Source: JAFAMS01 sp049520515
GTDB taxonomy: Bacteria > Vulcanimicrobiota > Vulcanimicrobiia > Vulcanimicrobiales > Vulcanimicrobiaceae
DNA length: 64,000 bases
NCBI GenBank assembly: GCA_049520515.1
Contig: JBEKPS010000010.1
Coordinates: 73,558 to 137,557 of the forward strand
Reading direction: 5' to 3'
In this document: in pieces, positions 34,677 through 44,279 of the stretch
Layout: each line of letters starts with the position of its first letter
How positions within the stretch are numbered: position 1 is the first letter of the stretch
The notes under the pieces: model-generated
The model's database searches: none
The model's input: only the letters and a program-made list of their open reading frames with translations
Told to the model about the DNA's origin: nothing
Made by a program: the position numbers and the translations under genes

Positions 34677-36032
34677 GTGACTGCCACCCTTAAACAGCTC
34701 GACCCCACCCGCGTCGAGCTTGAGATTCCAATCTCAACCGAAGAGCTCGAGGCCGCCCGCGATGAGGCCTACCGGCATCTCGTCAAACGCGCCAAAGTCC
34801 CGGGCTTCCGCCCCGGCAAAGTTCCGCGCGGCATCTTCGAGCAGCACTACGGCCGCGGCGTTATCGAAGAGCACGCTCTCGACGAGCTCGTGCCCCGCGC
34901 GTACTCCAAAGCAATTGAGGAGCTCGACATCTATCCGGTCGCCAATCCGGACCTCGAGTTACTTCCGCCCGAAGCCGAAGGCGGGAACGTCCGCGTCAAA
35001 GCGACGGTGACCGTTCGCCCTGACATCACGCTCGGCGAGTACAAGGGAATTGAAGTCCCACAAGAGCTGGAGACGGCTACCGATGAGGAAGTCGACACCA
35101 GTCTCGAAACACTGAGGCGCGATGCGGCGATCCTCGTCCCGGTCGATCGCGGCATCCAAAACGGCGATATCGCCACGCTGGATTACGAAGGAAAGATCAA
35201 CGGCGAGCCCTTTGAAGGCGGCAAGGCCGAGCAGTCACCGACCGAAATCGAAGGCGACCGCTTCATCCCGGGGTTCGTCGATGCGATCGTGGGCATGAAG
35301 GCCGGCGAGACGAAGACGTTTGACGTCAAGTTCCCCGGCGACTTCCCCAAGGCCGAGCTCGCGGGGCAAGACGCGCAATTCACGGTCACGGTGCACGAAG
35401 TCAAAGAGCGCGAGCTTCCGCCACTGAACGACGCGTTTTCCGAGCGCGTAGCGGGCCGTCCGATGACGCTGCTCGAGCTAAAAGTCGACATTCGCAAGCG
35501 TCTCGACGCGATGGCATCCGGTCGCGCACGGCGCACGATGTCCGCAAAGGTTCTCGAGAAGATCCTCGAGCAGCACGACTTCGCGCTTCCGGAGGTTCTC
35601 GTCGAGCGCGAGATCGATGCGCTGCTCGAAGACACGCGGAGCTGGGTAGCGCGTACCTACGGTGGCGAGCAAATCGACCCAGCGGACGCGGAAGTCGAGA
35701 TCGAACGCCGATGGGCGGCGTATTTGAAAGACATTGGCAAGACCAACGCAGAGTTGCGAGATGGTTTCCGTGCGGAGGGCGAGCGACGCGTGAAGTCGTC
35801 GTTGCTGCTCTCTGCCGTTGCACGTGCCGAGGGCGTCGAAGCGACGCGCGAGGACATCGAGAACGAGCTGGAAGCGCTCGGCGCACAATATCATCAGCCC
35901 AAGGAGCGTATGCTCGAGCTGCTTCGTCCGAATCTCCCGTCGCTTGCCGCCGGTATCGTACGAACGAAGACGATCGATCTGCTGCTCGACGCAGCGAACG
36001 TGGTCCCGGCAACCCCGGATGCGTCGGCGTAG
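34677..36032 (+). CDS. tig: Trigger factor, ribosome-associated chaperone/prolyl isomerase
   Basis: 451 residues. The N-terminal ribosome-binding domain carries the signature KVPGFRPGKVPRGIFEQHYG (about 41-60). The FKBP-type PPIase domain spans about 160-245 (GDIATLDYEGKINGEPFEGG, IPGFVDAIVGMKAGETKTF), then the helical C-terminal chaperone arms. It binds nascent chains at the exit tunnel. GTG start at 34677. It is the first gene of tig-clpP-clpX, a conserved protein-quality operon order. Confidence 0.95.
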   Translation: MTATLKQLDPTRVELEIPISTEELEAARDEAYRHLVKRAKVPGFRPGKVPRGIFEQHYGRGVIEEHALDELVPRAYSKAIEELDIYPVANPDLELLPPEAEGGNVRVKATVTVRPDITLGEYKGIEVPQELETATDEEVDTSLETLRRDAAILVPVDRGIQNGDIATLDYEGKINGEPFEGGKAEQSPTEIEGDRFIPGFVDAIVGMKAGETKTFDVKFPGDFPKAELAGQDAQFTVTVHEVKERELPPLNDAFSERVAGRPMTLLELKVDIRKRLDAMASGRARRTMSAKVLEKILEQHDFALPEVLVEREIDALLEDTRSWVARTYGGEQIDPADAEVEIERRWAAYLKDIGKTNAELRDGFRAEGERRVKSSLLLSAVARAEGVEATREDIENELEALGAQYHQPKERMLELLRPNLPSLAAGIVRTKTIDLLLDAANVVPATPDASA

Positions 36033-36062
36033 TCTCTAGGGACGTCCGGAACAGGAGATTCG

Positions 36063-36683
36063 ATGGGTCACTTAGTCCCAATGGTCGTCGAACAGACAGC
36101 GCGCGGTGAGCGTGCGTTCGACATTTATTCGCGCCTTCTCAAGGAGCGTATCGTTTTCGTTGGCGGAGCTGTCGACGACGGGCTCGCGAACCTCGTGATC
36201 GCGCAGTTACTCTTCCTTGAAAAGGAAGACCCCGACAAAGACATCGACATGTACATCAATTCGCCGGGCGGCAGCGTCACGGCGGGGCTGGCGATCTACG
36301 ACACGATGCAGGTGATCCGGCCTGACGTCGCTACGATCTGCGCCGGCATGGCCGCGTCGATGGGCTCGATTCTCTTGGCCGGCGGTGCACCGGGTAAGCG
36401 CCTGGCCCTACAGTACGCGAAGATCCTGATCCATCAGCCGTGGGTCTCACAAGTGGGTGGCCAGGCGACGGACATAGAAATCCACGCGCGGGACCTCATT
36501 GCGACTCGTCGTACGCTCGCGAGCATCTACGAGAAGCACACGAAGAAACCAATCGATGAAATTCTCCGTGACATCGAACGCGACTACTACATGACAGCGC
36601 AAGAAGCAGTCGACTACGGTCTCATCGATAGCATCATCAATAAGGAATCGCGGCCCGTAACACCGAGCACGCCGGCCCCATAG
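36063..36683 (+). CDS. clpP: ATP-dependent Clp protease proteolytic subunit
   Basis: 206 residues. Catalytic Ser99 in AGMAASMGSILLAGG, His124 in ILIHQPWVSQVGG, and the Asp in ERDYYMTAQEAVDYGLID. It forms the tetradecameric peptidase chamber with ClpX. AGGAG precedes the ATG. Seven bases separate it from clpX. Confidence 0.97.
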   Translation: MGHLVPMVVEQTARGERAFDIYSRLLKERIVFVGGAVDDGLANLVIAQLLFLEKEDPDKDIDMYINSPGGSVTAGLAIYDTMQVIRPDVATICAGMAASMGSILLAGGAPGKRLALQYAKILIHQPWVSQVGGQATDIEIHARDLIATRRTLASIYEKHTKKPIDEILRDIERDYYMTAQEAVDYGLIDSIINKESRPVTPSTPAP

Positions 36684-36690
36684 GTAACGA

Positions 36691-37953
36691 ATGTTCCGTT
36701 TCGGCGACGAAAAAGGTCAATTAAAGTGCAGCTTCTGCGGCAAGTCGCAGGAGCAAGTTCGGAAATTGATCGCCGGACCGGGCGTTTACATTTGCGATGA
36801 GTGTATCGAGCTCTGCAACGAGATCATCGAAGAAGAGCTCTACAAGAACGTCGACGAGAACCTGCGGCTTCGCAACATCCCGAAGCCGAAAGAGATCAAT
36901 CACATCCTCAACCAGTACGTGATCGGTCAGGAGCGCGCGAAGAAGTCGCTGGCGGTCGCCGTTTACAACCACTACAAGCGCGTCAATGCGGGTGGCTCGA
37001 GCGACGACGTCGAGCTGCAGAAGTCAAACATCCTGCTGGTTGGTCCGACCGGCTCAGGAAAGACCTACCTCGCACAGACGCTCGCAAAGATTCTCGATGT
37101 CCCGTTGGCTATGGCCGACGCGACGTCGCTGACCGAAGCCGGATATGTCGGTGAAGACGTCGAGAACATTCTGCTCAAGCTCATCCAAGCCGCCGACTAC
37201 GACGTCAAGCGTGCCGAGAAGGGCATCGTCTATATCGACGAGATTGACAAGATCGCGCGCAAGAGCGAGAACCCGTCGATCACGCGCGACGTCTCCGGCG
37301 AAGGCGTGCAGCAAGCGTTGCTCAAGATTCTCGAAGGGACGACGGCCAACGTTCCGCCCCAAGGCGGTCGCAAGCATCCGCATCAAGAGTTCATCCAGAT
37401 CGACACGACCAACGTGCTGTTCATCTGCGGCGGCGCGTTCGACGGTCTCGAGAAGATCATTGAATCGCGTGTCGCGAGCAACGCGCTGGGCTTCCGTTCG
37501 AACCCGGAATCGAAGCGCAACGACCAGCGCACCGGGCGCCTCTTGCAGCAGCTCATGCCGGAAGATCTACTGAAGTTCGGCCTGATCCCGGAATTCATCG
37601 GCCGCTTGCCGATCGTCGTGACGCTTGATGCGCTCGACGAGCTCGCACTGCGCCGTATTCTGGTCGAGCCGCGTAACGCGCTCGTCCGTCAGTTCCAAAA
37701 GATCCTGAGCATGGATGGCGTCGAGCTCACGTTCACCAAAGACGCGCTCGTCGCGATCGCCATCAGAGCGCAAGGCCGGAAGACCGGCGCGCGCGGTCTG
37801 CGTTCGATCCTCGAAGAAGTCATGTTGGACGTCATGTACGACTTGCCGTCACTGCAGAACGTCAAGAAGTGCGTGATCACGAAAGACACGATCGAGAAGC
37901 ACGAGCAGCCGACGCTCGTGTACGCGGAACGCCCCAAAGACCAAACAGCGTAG
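36691..37953 (+). CDS. clpX: ATP-dependent Clp protease ATP-binding subunit ClpX
   Basis: 420 residues. N-terminal zinc-binding domain with C-x2-C pairs (KCSFCGKSQ about 10-18; YICDECIELC about 34-43). Walker A LLVGPTGSGKTYLAQTL, Walker B GIVYIDEIDKIARKSE, sensor region and the GARGLRSILEEVMLDVMYDL C-domain. It unfolds tagged substrates and feeds ClpP. Typical length. Confidence 0.97.
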   Translation: MFRFGDEKGQLKCSFCGKSQEQVRKLIAGPGVYICDECIELCNEIIEEELYKNVDENLRLRNIPKPKEINHILNQYVIGQERAKKSLAVAVYNHYKRVNAGGSSDDVELQKSNILLVGPTGSGKTYLAQTLAKILDVPLAMADATSLTEAGYVGEDVENILLKLIQAADYDVKRAEKGIVYIDEIDKIARKSENPSITRDVSGEGVQQALLKILEGTTANVPPQGGRKHPHQEFIQIDTTNVLFICGGAFDGLEKIIESRVASNALGFRSNPESKRNDQRTGRLLQQLMPEDLLKFGLIPEFIGRLPIVVTLDALDELALRRILVEPRNALVRQFQKILSMDGVELTFTKDALVAIAIRAQGRKTGARGLRSILEEVMLDVMYDLPSLQNVKKCVITKDTIEKHEQPTLVYAERPKDQTA

Positions 37954-38969
37954 CACTGGGCGACTTTTTCGCGCGGCTCCCGAAGGCTGAGCTGCATCTG
38001 CACATCGAGGGCACGCTCGAGCCGGAGCAGATGTTTTTCTTTGCCCAGCGTAACGGGCTCGAGCCGCCGTACCCGAGTGTGGAAGCCGCACGCGACGCCT
38101 ATCGATTCAGCGACCTGCAGTCGTTTCTCGACCTCTACTATCGCGGCATGAACGTGCTCCGCACAGAGGCTGACTTTGCGGATCTCGCCGACGCCTACTT
38201 CAAAAAGTCGAAAGCACAAGGCGTCGTGCACGCTGAGATCTTTTTCGATCCGCAAGCGCATCTTGCGCGAGGTCTGGCGTTCGAGACGTTTTTCGACGGC
38301 TTGTGGTCAGTCGTTGCTCGCAGTCAGGAACGTTACGGAATCACGAGCGGTTTGATCATGTGCTTCCTGCGCGATCTCGGTGCCGAGTCGGCGCATAATG
38401 CCTTGACCGCCGCCCTCCCGCATGCCGAGAAGATCATTGCGGTCGGACTCGACTCGACGGAGATCGGAAATCCACCGGCGATTTATGCCGAGGTCTTCGA
38501 GCGTGCGCGTATTGCTGGCTGGCGTTGTGTCGCGCACGCGGGTGAAGAGGGTCCCCCCGCTTACATCAGTGAGGCAATCGACGTCTTGCATGTCGAGCGC
38601 ATCGATCACGGTGTCCGCTGCATGGAAGATCCCGCGCTTGTCGCGCGGCTGCGCAGCGAACGCATTCCGCTCACCGTCTGTCCGTTCTCGAACGTGAAGC
38701 TGCGCGTCGTCGACGACCTGCGCGCACACCCACTCCGCGCGATGCTCGCCGAGGGGCTGGTGGCAACCTGCAATTCGGATGACCCCGCATATTTCGGCGG
38801 CTACGTCGCCGATAATCTGCGTGATGTCTGTGGCGCCCTCGCCCTGCCGCCCCAAGCGGCCGTGACGCTCGCACGCAATAGCTTCGAGGCGGCATTTATT
38901 TCGCCGCAGCAAAAGGCCGCGTACTTGGCCCTGCTCGAAGCCTCGCTGACCGCCTTGGAGCAACACTAA
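37869..38969 (+). CDS. add: Adenosine deaminase family protein
   Basis: Metal and active-site motifs of adenosine/adenine deaminases: PKAELHLHIEGTLEPEQMFF, CVAHAGEEGPPAYI, VERIDHGVRCMED, TVCPFSNVKLRVV and TCNSDDPAYFGGYV. It deaminates adenosine or adenine in purine salvage; the two cannot be separated by eye. The first ATG/GTG/TTG is GTG 37869, which would overlap clpX by 85 bases; the family N-terminus matches from about 37956, where the in-frame codon is CTG, three bases after the clpX stop. The true start is therefore probably 37956. cysK follows after two bases. Confidence 0.88.
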   Translation: MRDHERHDREARAADARVRGTPQRPNSVALGDFFARLPKAELHLHIEGTLEPEQMFFFAQRNGLEPPYPSVEAARDAYRFSDLQSFLDLYYRGMNVLRTEADFADLADAYFKKSKAQGVVHAEIFFDPQAHLARGLAFETFFDGLWSVVARSQERYGITSGLIMCFLRDLGAESAHNALTAALPHAEKIIAVGLDSTEIGNPPAIYAEVFERARIAGWRCVAHAGEEGPPAYISEAIDVLHVERIDHGVRCMEDPALVARLRSERIPLTVCPFSNVKLRVVDDLRAHPLRAMLAEGLVATCNSDDPAYFGGYVADNLRDVCGALALPPQAAVTLARNSFEAAFISPQQKAAYLALLEASLTALEQH

Positions 38970-38971
38970 AC

Positions 38972-39979
38972 ATGCACGCACATCTCGATGCCCGTCGTGG
39001 ATTTTCGGGTTCGATCGGCCACACGCCGCACATCGTTCTCGAAAAACTCTCGGCGCGCATCGGCCGTACAATTATCGGGAAAGCAGAGTTCCTCAATCCA
39101 GGCGGATCGGTCAAGGACCGTGCTGCGCTTGGGATCATCGACGACGCCGAACGCTCGGGCCGTCTTACACCGGGTGGAACGATCGTCGAAGGGACCGCCG
39201 GCAATACCGGGATTGCAATCGCTCTGCTCGCGGCTTCGCGCGGCTATCGCGCAATCATCGTGATCCCCGACGATCAGTCGGCGGAGAAGATCGCTTTGCT
39301 GCGCATTTTTGGTGCCGACGTGCGCGTCGTGAAGAGCGTTCCGTTTAGCAACGATCAGAACTATTACCACATTGCGCGGCGTATTGCCGAGCAGACGCCG
39401 AGCTCGATCTGGGCCGATCAGTTCAACAACACGGCGAATCGCAAAATCCACGAAGCGACGACCGGTGTCGAGATATGGGACGCGTTCGGAACGTCGCTCG
39501 CCGCATTTGTCACCGCGAGCGGAACCGGCGGAACGCTCGGCGGCGTATCGCGCGCGCTCAAGGCGCGTAACCCGAACGTCAAGACCGTGGCAGCCGATCC
39601 GATGGGGTCGGCAATCTACTCGTACGTCAAGACCGGCGAGCTTGCTTCCGAAGGCGATTCCGAAGTCGAAGGCATCGGCATCAAACGCATCACCGAGAAT
39701 TTCAAGGACACGCCGCTCGACGATGCGGTTCGTGTCGAAGATCGCGCCTGGATCGCGATGTCGCAATGGATCCTGCACAACGAAGGCCTCTACGTCGGTG
39801 GCTCGGCCGCGCTCAACATCGTGGCCGCAGCGCGCTACGCGAAGACCCTCCCGAAAGACAGTATCGTTTGCACGATTCTGTGCGATGGCGGAGACCGCTA
39901 TCGTTCGAAACTCTTCGACGGCGCGTGGCTCGCGCAACAAGGCTACATGCCGGAAGTTGACGCGCTGGATTTACTGTAA
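38972..39979 (+). CDS. cysK: Cysteine synthase (O-acetylserine sulfhydrylase)
   Basis: 335 residues of fold-type II PLP enzymes. PLP lysine in LNPGGSVKDRAALGI (about residue 48); substrate loop EGTAGNTGIAIAL (TAGNT replaces the usual TSGNT); phosphate-binding GTGGTLGGVSRAL. It makes cysteine from O-acetylserine and sulfide; the TAGNT variant and the C-terminal half leave open a cystathionine- or O-phosphoserine-using relative. Its TAA overlaps the ATG of the small ORF of repeat element copy A. Confidence 0.9.
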   Translation: MHAHLDARRGFSGSIGHTPHIVLEKLSARIGRTIIGKAEFLNPGGSVKDRAALGIIDDAERSGRLTPGGTIVEGTAGNTGIAIALLAASRGYRAIIVIPDDQSAEKIALLRIFGADVRVVKSVPFSNDQNYYHIARRIAEQTPSSIWADQFNNTANRKIHEATTGVEIWDAFGTSLAAFVTASGTGGTLGGVSRALKARNPNVKTVAADPMGSAIYSYVKTGELASEGDSEVEGIGIKRITENFKDTPLDDAVRVEDRAWIAMSQWILHNEGLYVGGSAALNIVAAARYAKTLPKDSIVCTILCDGGDRYRSKLFDGAWLAQQGYMPEVDALDLL

Positions 39980-40096
39980 TGTTGTTACGGGCCCCCTTGG
40001 GGTATGTTGATCTTTTTGAAGTGATGATGGGCCCGACATTTGGGGGCCCCATGCAAAGCATGGGGGGCGCGGAGCCGGGGGCGGAGCGCCGTTAAA
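39979..40096 (+). repeat. Intergenic leader element, copy A (cysK-valS)
   Basis: 118 bp filling the gap from the cysK stop to the valS ATG. Stem 1: CGGGCCC near the 5' end with GGGCCCG 40 bases later. Stem 2: CCCCATGC-AAA-GCATGGGG. Stem 3: GGCGC-GGA-GCC-GGG-GGC-GGA-GCGCC, whose 3' side contains GGAG 10 bases before ATG. An ORF of 38 codons (MLLRAPLGY...) starts at 39979 in the TAATG overlap and stops at 40093-40095, one base before valS. Related copies precede pyrR, carA and pknB. Confidence 0.9.
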
Positions 40097-42685
40097 ATGG
40101 ACTTAGCCAAGTCGTACGATCCGGCGGACGTCGAGCCTCGACTTTATGCGGAGTGGGACAAAAGCGGCGTCTTTCACGAGTATCCCGATCCCGCGCGTCC
40201 GCCGTTCATCATCTCGATGCCGCCGCCCAACGTCACGGGGCGCGCGCATTTAGGACACGCATCGACATACACGCCGATGGATGTGCTGACGCGCTACCAT
40301 CGGATGCTCGGCGAGAACGCGGATTGGATCCCGGGCCAAGATCACGCTGCGATTGCAACCGAAGCCGTCCTCGTCCGCGAGCTCGCAAAAGAGGGCCTCA
40401 CGCGCGACGGACTCGGTCGCGAGCGATATCTCGAGCGCGCGTGGCAATGGCGTGAAAAATACGGCGGCGAGATCTACGATACGTTCCGGCGGCTTGGATT
40501 CGGTCCGGATTGGCAACGCGATCGCTTCACGATGGATCCCGGCCTGTCGGCGGCGGTCAACCGTGTATTTGTTCAGCTCTATCGCGAAGGTCTGATGTAT
40601 CGCGGCGTGCGTCTCGTCAATTGGGATATCGGCTCGAAGTCAACACTCTCCGACGCCGAGGTCGAAAACGAAGAGCGTGCCGGCAAGCTCTATCATGTGC
40701 GCTATCGCAGCGAAGACGCTTCATACGAGGTCGTTATTGCGACCACGCGTCCTGAAACGATGCTGGGCGATACCGCCGTTGCCGTGCACCCGGAAGACGA
40801 ACGCTATACCGCGCTCATTGGGAAGATGGTGGTGCTGCCGATCCTCGGGCGCAAAATCCCGATCATCGCGGATGCAGCGGTCGAGCGCGAGTTCGGAACC
40901 GGCGCGGTCAAGGTAACGCCGGCACACGATCAGCTCGACAACGAGATCGGCGCGCGCCACAAACTCGAGATGCCGATGGTCATCGGCTTCGACGGGAAGA
41001 TGACGGAAGAAGCCGGGCCGTTCGCGGGCATGGATCGTATTGCCGCACGCGAGGCCGTCATCAAGCGACTCGATGCCGATGGAGCGCTCGTGCGGGCCGA
41101 AGACTACGTCCACAAAGTTCCGATCAGCTCACGTTCCGGTGAAGTGGTCGAGCCATTGCTCTCGCTGCAGTGGTTTTGCAAAATGGAATCGCTCGCGAAG
41201 CCGGCACTCGAAGCCTATCGCGACGGTCGCATTCGTTTCGTCCCCGAGCGTTTCGGACGCACCTACGAGCAGTGGCTCGACAATATTCGGGATTGGAATG
41301 TCTCGCGACAGATTTGGTGGGGGCACCAGCTACCGGTTTGGTACACGCCGACGGATCAAGTCGTCGTCGCGGAAAATGAAGACGAAGCCAAACGGATCGC
41401 GCGCGAGACATACGGCAGCGACGAGCTGCGGCGTGATCCCGACACGCTCGACACGTGGTTCTCGAGCGGACTATGGCCGTTCTCGATTCTGGGCTGGCCT
41501 GAATCGACCCCGGAAATGAAGAACTGGTATCCCAATCAGGTCATGATCACGAGCCGCGAGATCATATTCTTATGGGTCGCGCGCATGGTGATGCTCGGCA
41601 TGCACTTCGCCGGGAACATTCCGTTTCACACCGTGTTCGTGACGCCGCTCGTCTTCGATATCCACGGCCGCAAGATGAGCAAGAGCCTCGGAAACGTGAT
41701 CGATCCGATCGATTTAATCGCGAACTACGGTGCGGACGGGACGCGTTTCGGCATTCTTCGGCAAATGCGGCTTGAGTCACAAGAGCTGCGTCTCGACGAA
41801 CGCTATTGCGATGAAGCGCGCCGCTTCGCGAACAAGCTCTGGAACGCGCTCCGCTACATCCACTCACTTCCGGAGGGATTGCCGACATCCGGGACGCTGC
41901 CGCCGGCCGGAGAGCTGACGCTGGCCGATCGTTGGATATTGACGCGCCTACATCAAACCGTCGCTGACGTACAAGATGCGCTGGATACCTTTCACTTCGG
42001 AGTTGCGGCGGATCGCATCATCCAATTCGGCTGGTACGAATTCTGCGATTGGTATTTGGAGTCTACGAAACTTGGCGGCACCACTCGCGCAAGCGTCTTG
42101 TCGTTCACGCTCAATACGCTAGCGCGAATCATGCATCCGATCGCACCGTTCGTCACGGAAGAAATTTGGCAATCGCTCCCGCACGACGGCTATACGATCG
42201 TTACGGCGTCCTGGCCCGATCCTGCGGAGATACCTTCGTATCCTGATGCTGCCATGCGGTATGAAACGATGCGCGCCGCCGTCGACCGCTTACGCAACGC
42301 GCGTCATGATTTCGGACTCGCCGACCGTCAAAAACTCAGCATCTTCGTCCCAGCACCGCTGAGCCGGCAACCGGACGTGCTCGATCTGCTCGCATTGCAC
42401 GCCGGAGCGGAGATACTCGCCGACGGAGCCGCGGAAGGCCAAAGCTTCGACGACATGATGAGCGCGATTCGCGTAAAAGCGCCGACCGCGCAGCTGCAGG
42501 AGCGTTACACGAAAGAAATCTCGCGCTTGCGCGCTGAGGTCGAGCGCGGAGAGAAGAAGCTCTCTTCGGAGAGTTTCGTTGCCCGCGCCCCCGCAGACGT
42601 CGTAGCCAAAGAGCGCGAGAAGCTCGATACCTACCGCCGCGACCTGGAGCGGACCGAACGCCTCTTGGTCGAAACTGAAAGATGA
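40097..42685 (+). CDS. valS: Valyl-tRNA synthetase
   Basis: 862 residues. Class I motifs: PPPNVTGRAHLGHA (HIGH-type) and GRKMSKSLGN (KMSKS). The editing domain (ATTRPETMLGDTAVAVHPED) is present, and a C-terminal coiled-coil arm (RYTKEISRLRAEVERGEKKL) completes ValRS. ATG 40097 is used; a longer frame from TTG 40040 runs through repeat element A and is not family-like. No T-box is visible upstream. Confidence 0.96.
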   Translation: MDLAKSYDPADVEPRLYAEWDKSGVFHEYPDPARPPFIISMPPPNVTGRAHLGHASTYTPMDVLTRYHRMLGENADWIPGQDHAAIATEAVLVRELAKEGLTRDGLGRERYLERAWQWREKYGGEIYDTFRRLGFGPDWQRDRFTMDPGLSAAVNRVFVQLYREGLMYRGVRLVNWDIGSKSTLSDAEVENEERAGKLYHVRYRSEDASYEVVIATTRPETMLGDTAVAVHPEDERYTALIGKMVVLPILGRKIPIIADAAVEREFGTGAVKVTPAHDQLDNEIGARHKLEMPMVIGFDGKMTEEAGPFAGMDRIAAREAVIKRLDADGALVRAEDYVHKVPISSRSGEVVEPLLSLQWFCKMESLAKPALEAYRDGRIRFVPERFGRTYEQWLDNIRDWNVSRQIWWGHQLPVWYTPTDQVVVAENEDEAKRIARETYGSDELRRDPDTLDTWFSSGLWPFSILGWPESTPEMKNWYPNQVMITSREIIFLWVARMVMLGMHFAGNIPFHTVFVTPLVFDIHGRKMSKSLGNVIDPIDLIANYGADGTRFGILRQMRLESQELRLDERYCDEARRFANKLWNALRYIHSLPEGLPTSGTLPPAGELTLADRWILTRLHQTVADVQDALDTFHFGVAADRIIQFGWYEFCDWYLESTKLGGTTRASVLSFTLNTLARIMHPIAPFVTEEIWQSLPHDGYTIVTASWPDPAEIPSYPDAAMRYETMRAAVDRLRNARHDFGLADRQKLSIFVPAPLSRQPDVLDLLALHAGAEILADGAAEGQSFDDMMSAIRVKAPTAQLQERYTKEISRLRAEVERGEKKLSSESFVARAPADVVAKEREKLDTYRRDLERTERLLVETER

Positions 42686-42805
42686 TGCTGTTGCGAGCCC
42701 CCTCGGGGAATGCGTGCGTGATCAGAATGAAGACGGGCTCGGCTGTCCGGGGGCCCCGCGCCATAGGCGTGGTGGGCGCACAGCCTGGGGCGGAGCGCCT
42801 TTAGA
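42685..42805 (+). repeat. Intergenic leader element, copy B (valS-pyrR)
   Basis: 121 bp between the valS stop (TGATG overlap) and the pyrR ATG. Stem 1 is CGAGCCC with GGGCTCG. The stem 2 sequence differs from the other copies (CGCGCC-ATA-GGCGTG) but still pairs. Stem 3 is GGCGC-ACA-GCC-TGG-GGC-GGA-GCGCC. The 39-codon ORF (MLLRAPSGNACVI...) stops one base before the pyrR ATG. Confidence 0.88.
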
Positions 42806-43363
42806 ATGTCGGTACGGGCCCCCGCCACACGGCGCAGGACGCTGATGAATGCGGAAGAGATCGAGCGCGCGATCGCACGCATGGCCCATCAAATGGTCGA
42901 GCCGGAGGAAGCCCAGGGGGGCCTGATCCTCATCGGCATCCGGCGCGGCGGCGAGAGCCTCGCGCGCCGTCTGGCGACCAAGATCGGCGAGATCTCGGGA
43001 ACCGAGCCTGGGCTCGGCTTTCTGAACATCAACCTCTACCGCGACGACGACGTCACCCACGAGCTTCCCGAATCGGACATTCGGCAAGACGTGCGCGGGC
43101 GAACCGTCGTGATCGTGGACGACGTCCTCTACACGGGACGGACCGTTCGATCGGCACTCGATGCGGTGACGGACCTTGGGCGCCCCCGGGCTATTCGTCT
43201 CGCCGTCTTGGTCGACCGCGGGCAGCGCGAGCTCCCGATTCAGCCCGATTATGCGGGCCGCGTCATCCCCACCAGCCGCCGAGAACGGATCGACGTTCGT
43301 CTCGCCGCGCAACCTTCACCGAGCGATGATGTGTCAGTCGCCGACTGGGAGCATGCAAACTAG
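42806..43363 (+). CDS. pyrR: PyrR bifunctional pyrimidine operon regulator / uracil phosphoribosyltransferase
   Basis: 185 residues. PRPP-binding loop VVIVDDVLYTGRTVRSALDA, ILIGIRRGGESLARRL, and PIQPDYAGRVIPTSRRERID. PyrR binds leader RNA with UMP/UTP to control pyr genes and has UPRT activity. It leads pyrR-pyrB-pyrC-carA. ATG 42806 follows element B; ATG 42845 (MNAEEIERAI) with AGGA upstream is an alternative and would leave 39 more leader bases. No canonical PyrR-binding loop or terminator is visible upstream; element B takes that position. Confidence 0.93.
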   Translation: MSVRAPATRRRTLMNAEEIERAIARMAHQMVEPEEAQGGLILIGIRRGGESLARRLATKIGEISGTEPGLGFLNINLYRDDDVTHELPESDIRQDVRGRTVVIVDDVLYTGRTVRSALDAVTDLGRPRAIRLAVLVDRGQRELPIQPDYAGRVIPTSRRERIDVRLAAQPSPSDDVSVADWEHAN

Positions 43364-44279
43364 GTCTTCACCGCGCAGCCTACTCGATATCGACGACCTT
43401 TCGCGTGACGAAATTGCGCTCGTCATTCGCCGTTCCGGAGAGTTTCGAACCCAGCTTCCCGATCGCTCGCTCCTCGCCGGCGTCCCAGTTCTCAATCTCT
43501 TCTTCGAAGCCAGCACCCGCACTGCGACCTCGTTCACACTTGCCGAGCAGCGCGTCGGTGCCGACGTCATCACGTTTGCACCCGGCACCTCGAGCTTGGG
43601 AAAAGGCGAAACGATCGCGGACACCGCGATCACCTTGAGAGCCATCGGCGTACGCGTCATTGTCGTGCGCCACAACGAGTCCGGCTTTCCGCGACGCCTA
43701 GCCGAATCGTTCGACGGTCACGTCGTCAACGCCGGCGATGGAACTCGCGCACATCCGACCCAAGCGCTGCTCGATTTGGCAACACTGCACGCCGAGTTCG
43801 GACGCTTCGAAGGCCTACGCGTCGCGATCGTCGGTGACATCCTGCACTCGCGTGTTGCGCGCTCGAACATCGTCGGAATGAAGATGCTCGGAATCGACGT
43901 GACGCTCGTCGGCCCACCGACGCTCTTGCCGGATAGCTTCGCACAAGACGGTGTACGCATCGAGCGCGACTTCGATGCAGTTTTGCCGCGCGTCGACGCA
44001 GTCATGATGCTGCGCATCCAGCGCGAACGCATCGCTGCATCGTTGCTACCGGCGCTCGCCGATTACACGATCGGCTATCAGTTGGGTACGCAGCGCTTGC
44101 GCTTGCTGCCCAAGCATGCAGTCGTCTTGCATCCGGGACCGTACAACCGCGGCGTCGAGCTCACCGACGAGGCACTCGCGGATCCGCGCTCGCGGTACGA
44201 AACGCAAGTGACCAACGGCGTCTTCGTGCGCATGGCGGCGCTCGACTTGCTCGTCAACGGGACGGCGGTGCGCGCATGA
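43353..44279 (+). CDS. pyrB: Aspartate carbamoyltransferase catalytic subunit
   Basis: 308 residues. Carbamoyl-phosphate loop NLFFEASTRTATSFTLAEQR, then HPTQALLDLATLH, and AIVGDILHSRVARSNI. It transfers the carbamoyl group to aspartate in pyrimidine synthesis. ATG 43353 overlaps pyrR by 11 bases; longer frames run inside pyrR. No pyrI gene is adjacent. Coupled by ATGA to pyrC. Confidence 0.95.
   Translation: MQTRSSPRSLLDIDDLSRDEIALVIRRSGEFRTQLPDRSLLAGVPVLNLFFEASTRTATSFTLAEQRVGADVITFAPGTSSLGKGETIADTAITLRAIGVRVIVVRHNESGFPRRLAESFDGHVVNAGDGTRAHPTQALLDLATLHAEFGRFEGLRVAIVGDILHSRVARSNIVGMKMLGIDVTLVGPPTLLPDSFAQDGVRIERDFDAVLPRVDAVMMLRIQRERIAASLLPALADYTIGYQLGTQRLRLLPKHAVVLHPGPYNRGVELTDEALADPRSRYETQVTNGVFVRMAALDLLVNGTAVRA

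Noticed and set aside
40040..40096. N-terminal extension of valS through element A (and likewise of carA from 45633)
   Set aside because: The extension is the repeat element read in frame; synthetase and CarA homology begin at the downstream ATG.
39979..40096. T-box riboswitch for valS
   Set aside because: No T-box core sequence or specifier stem, and related copies precede non-synthetase genes.
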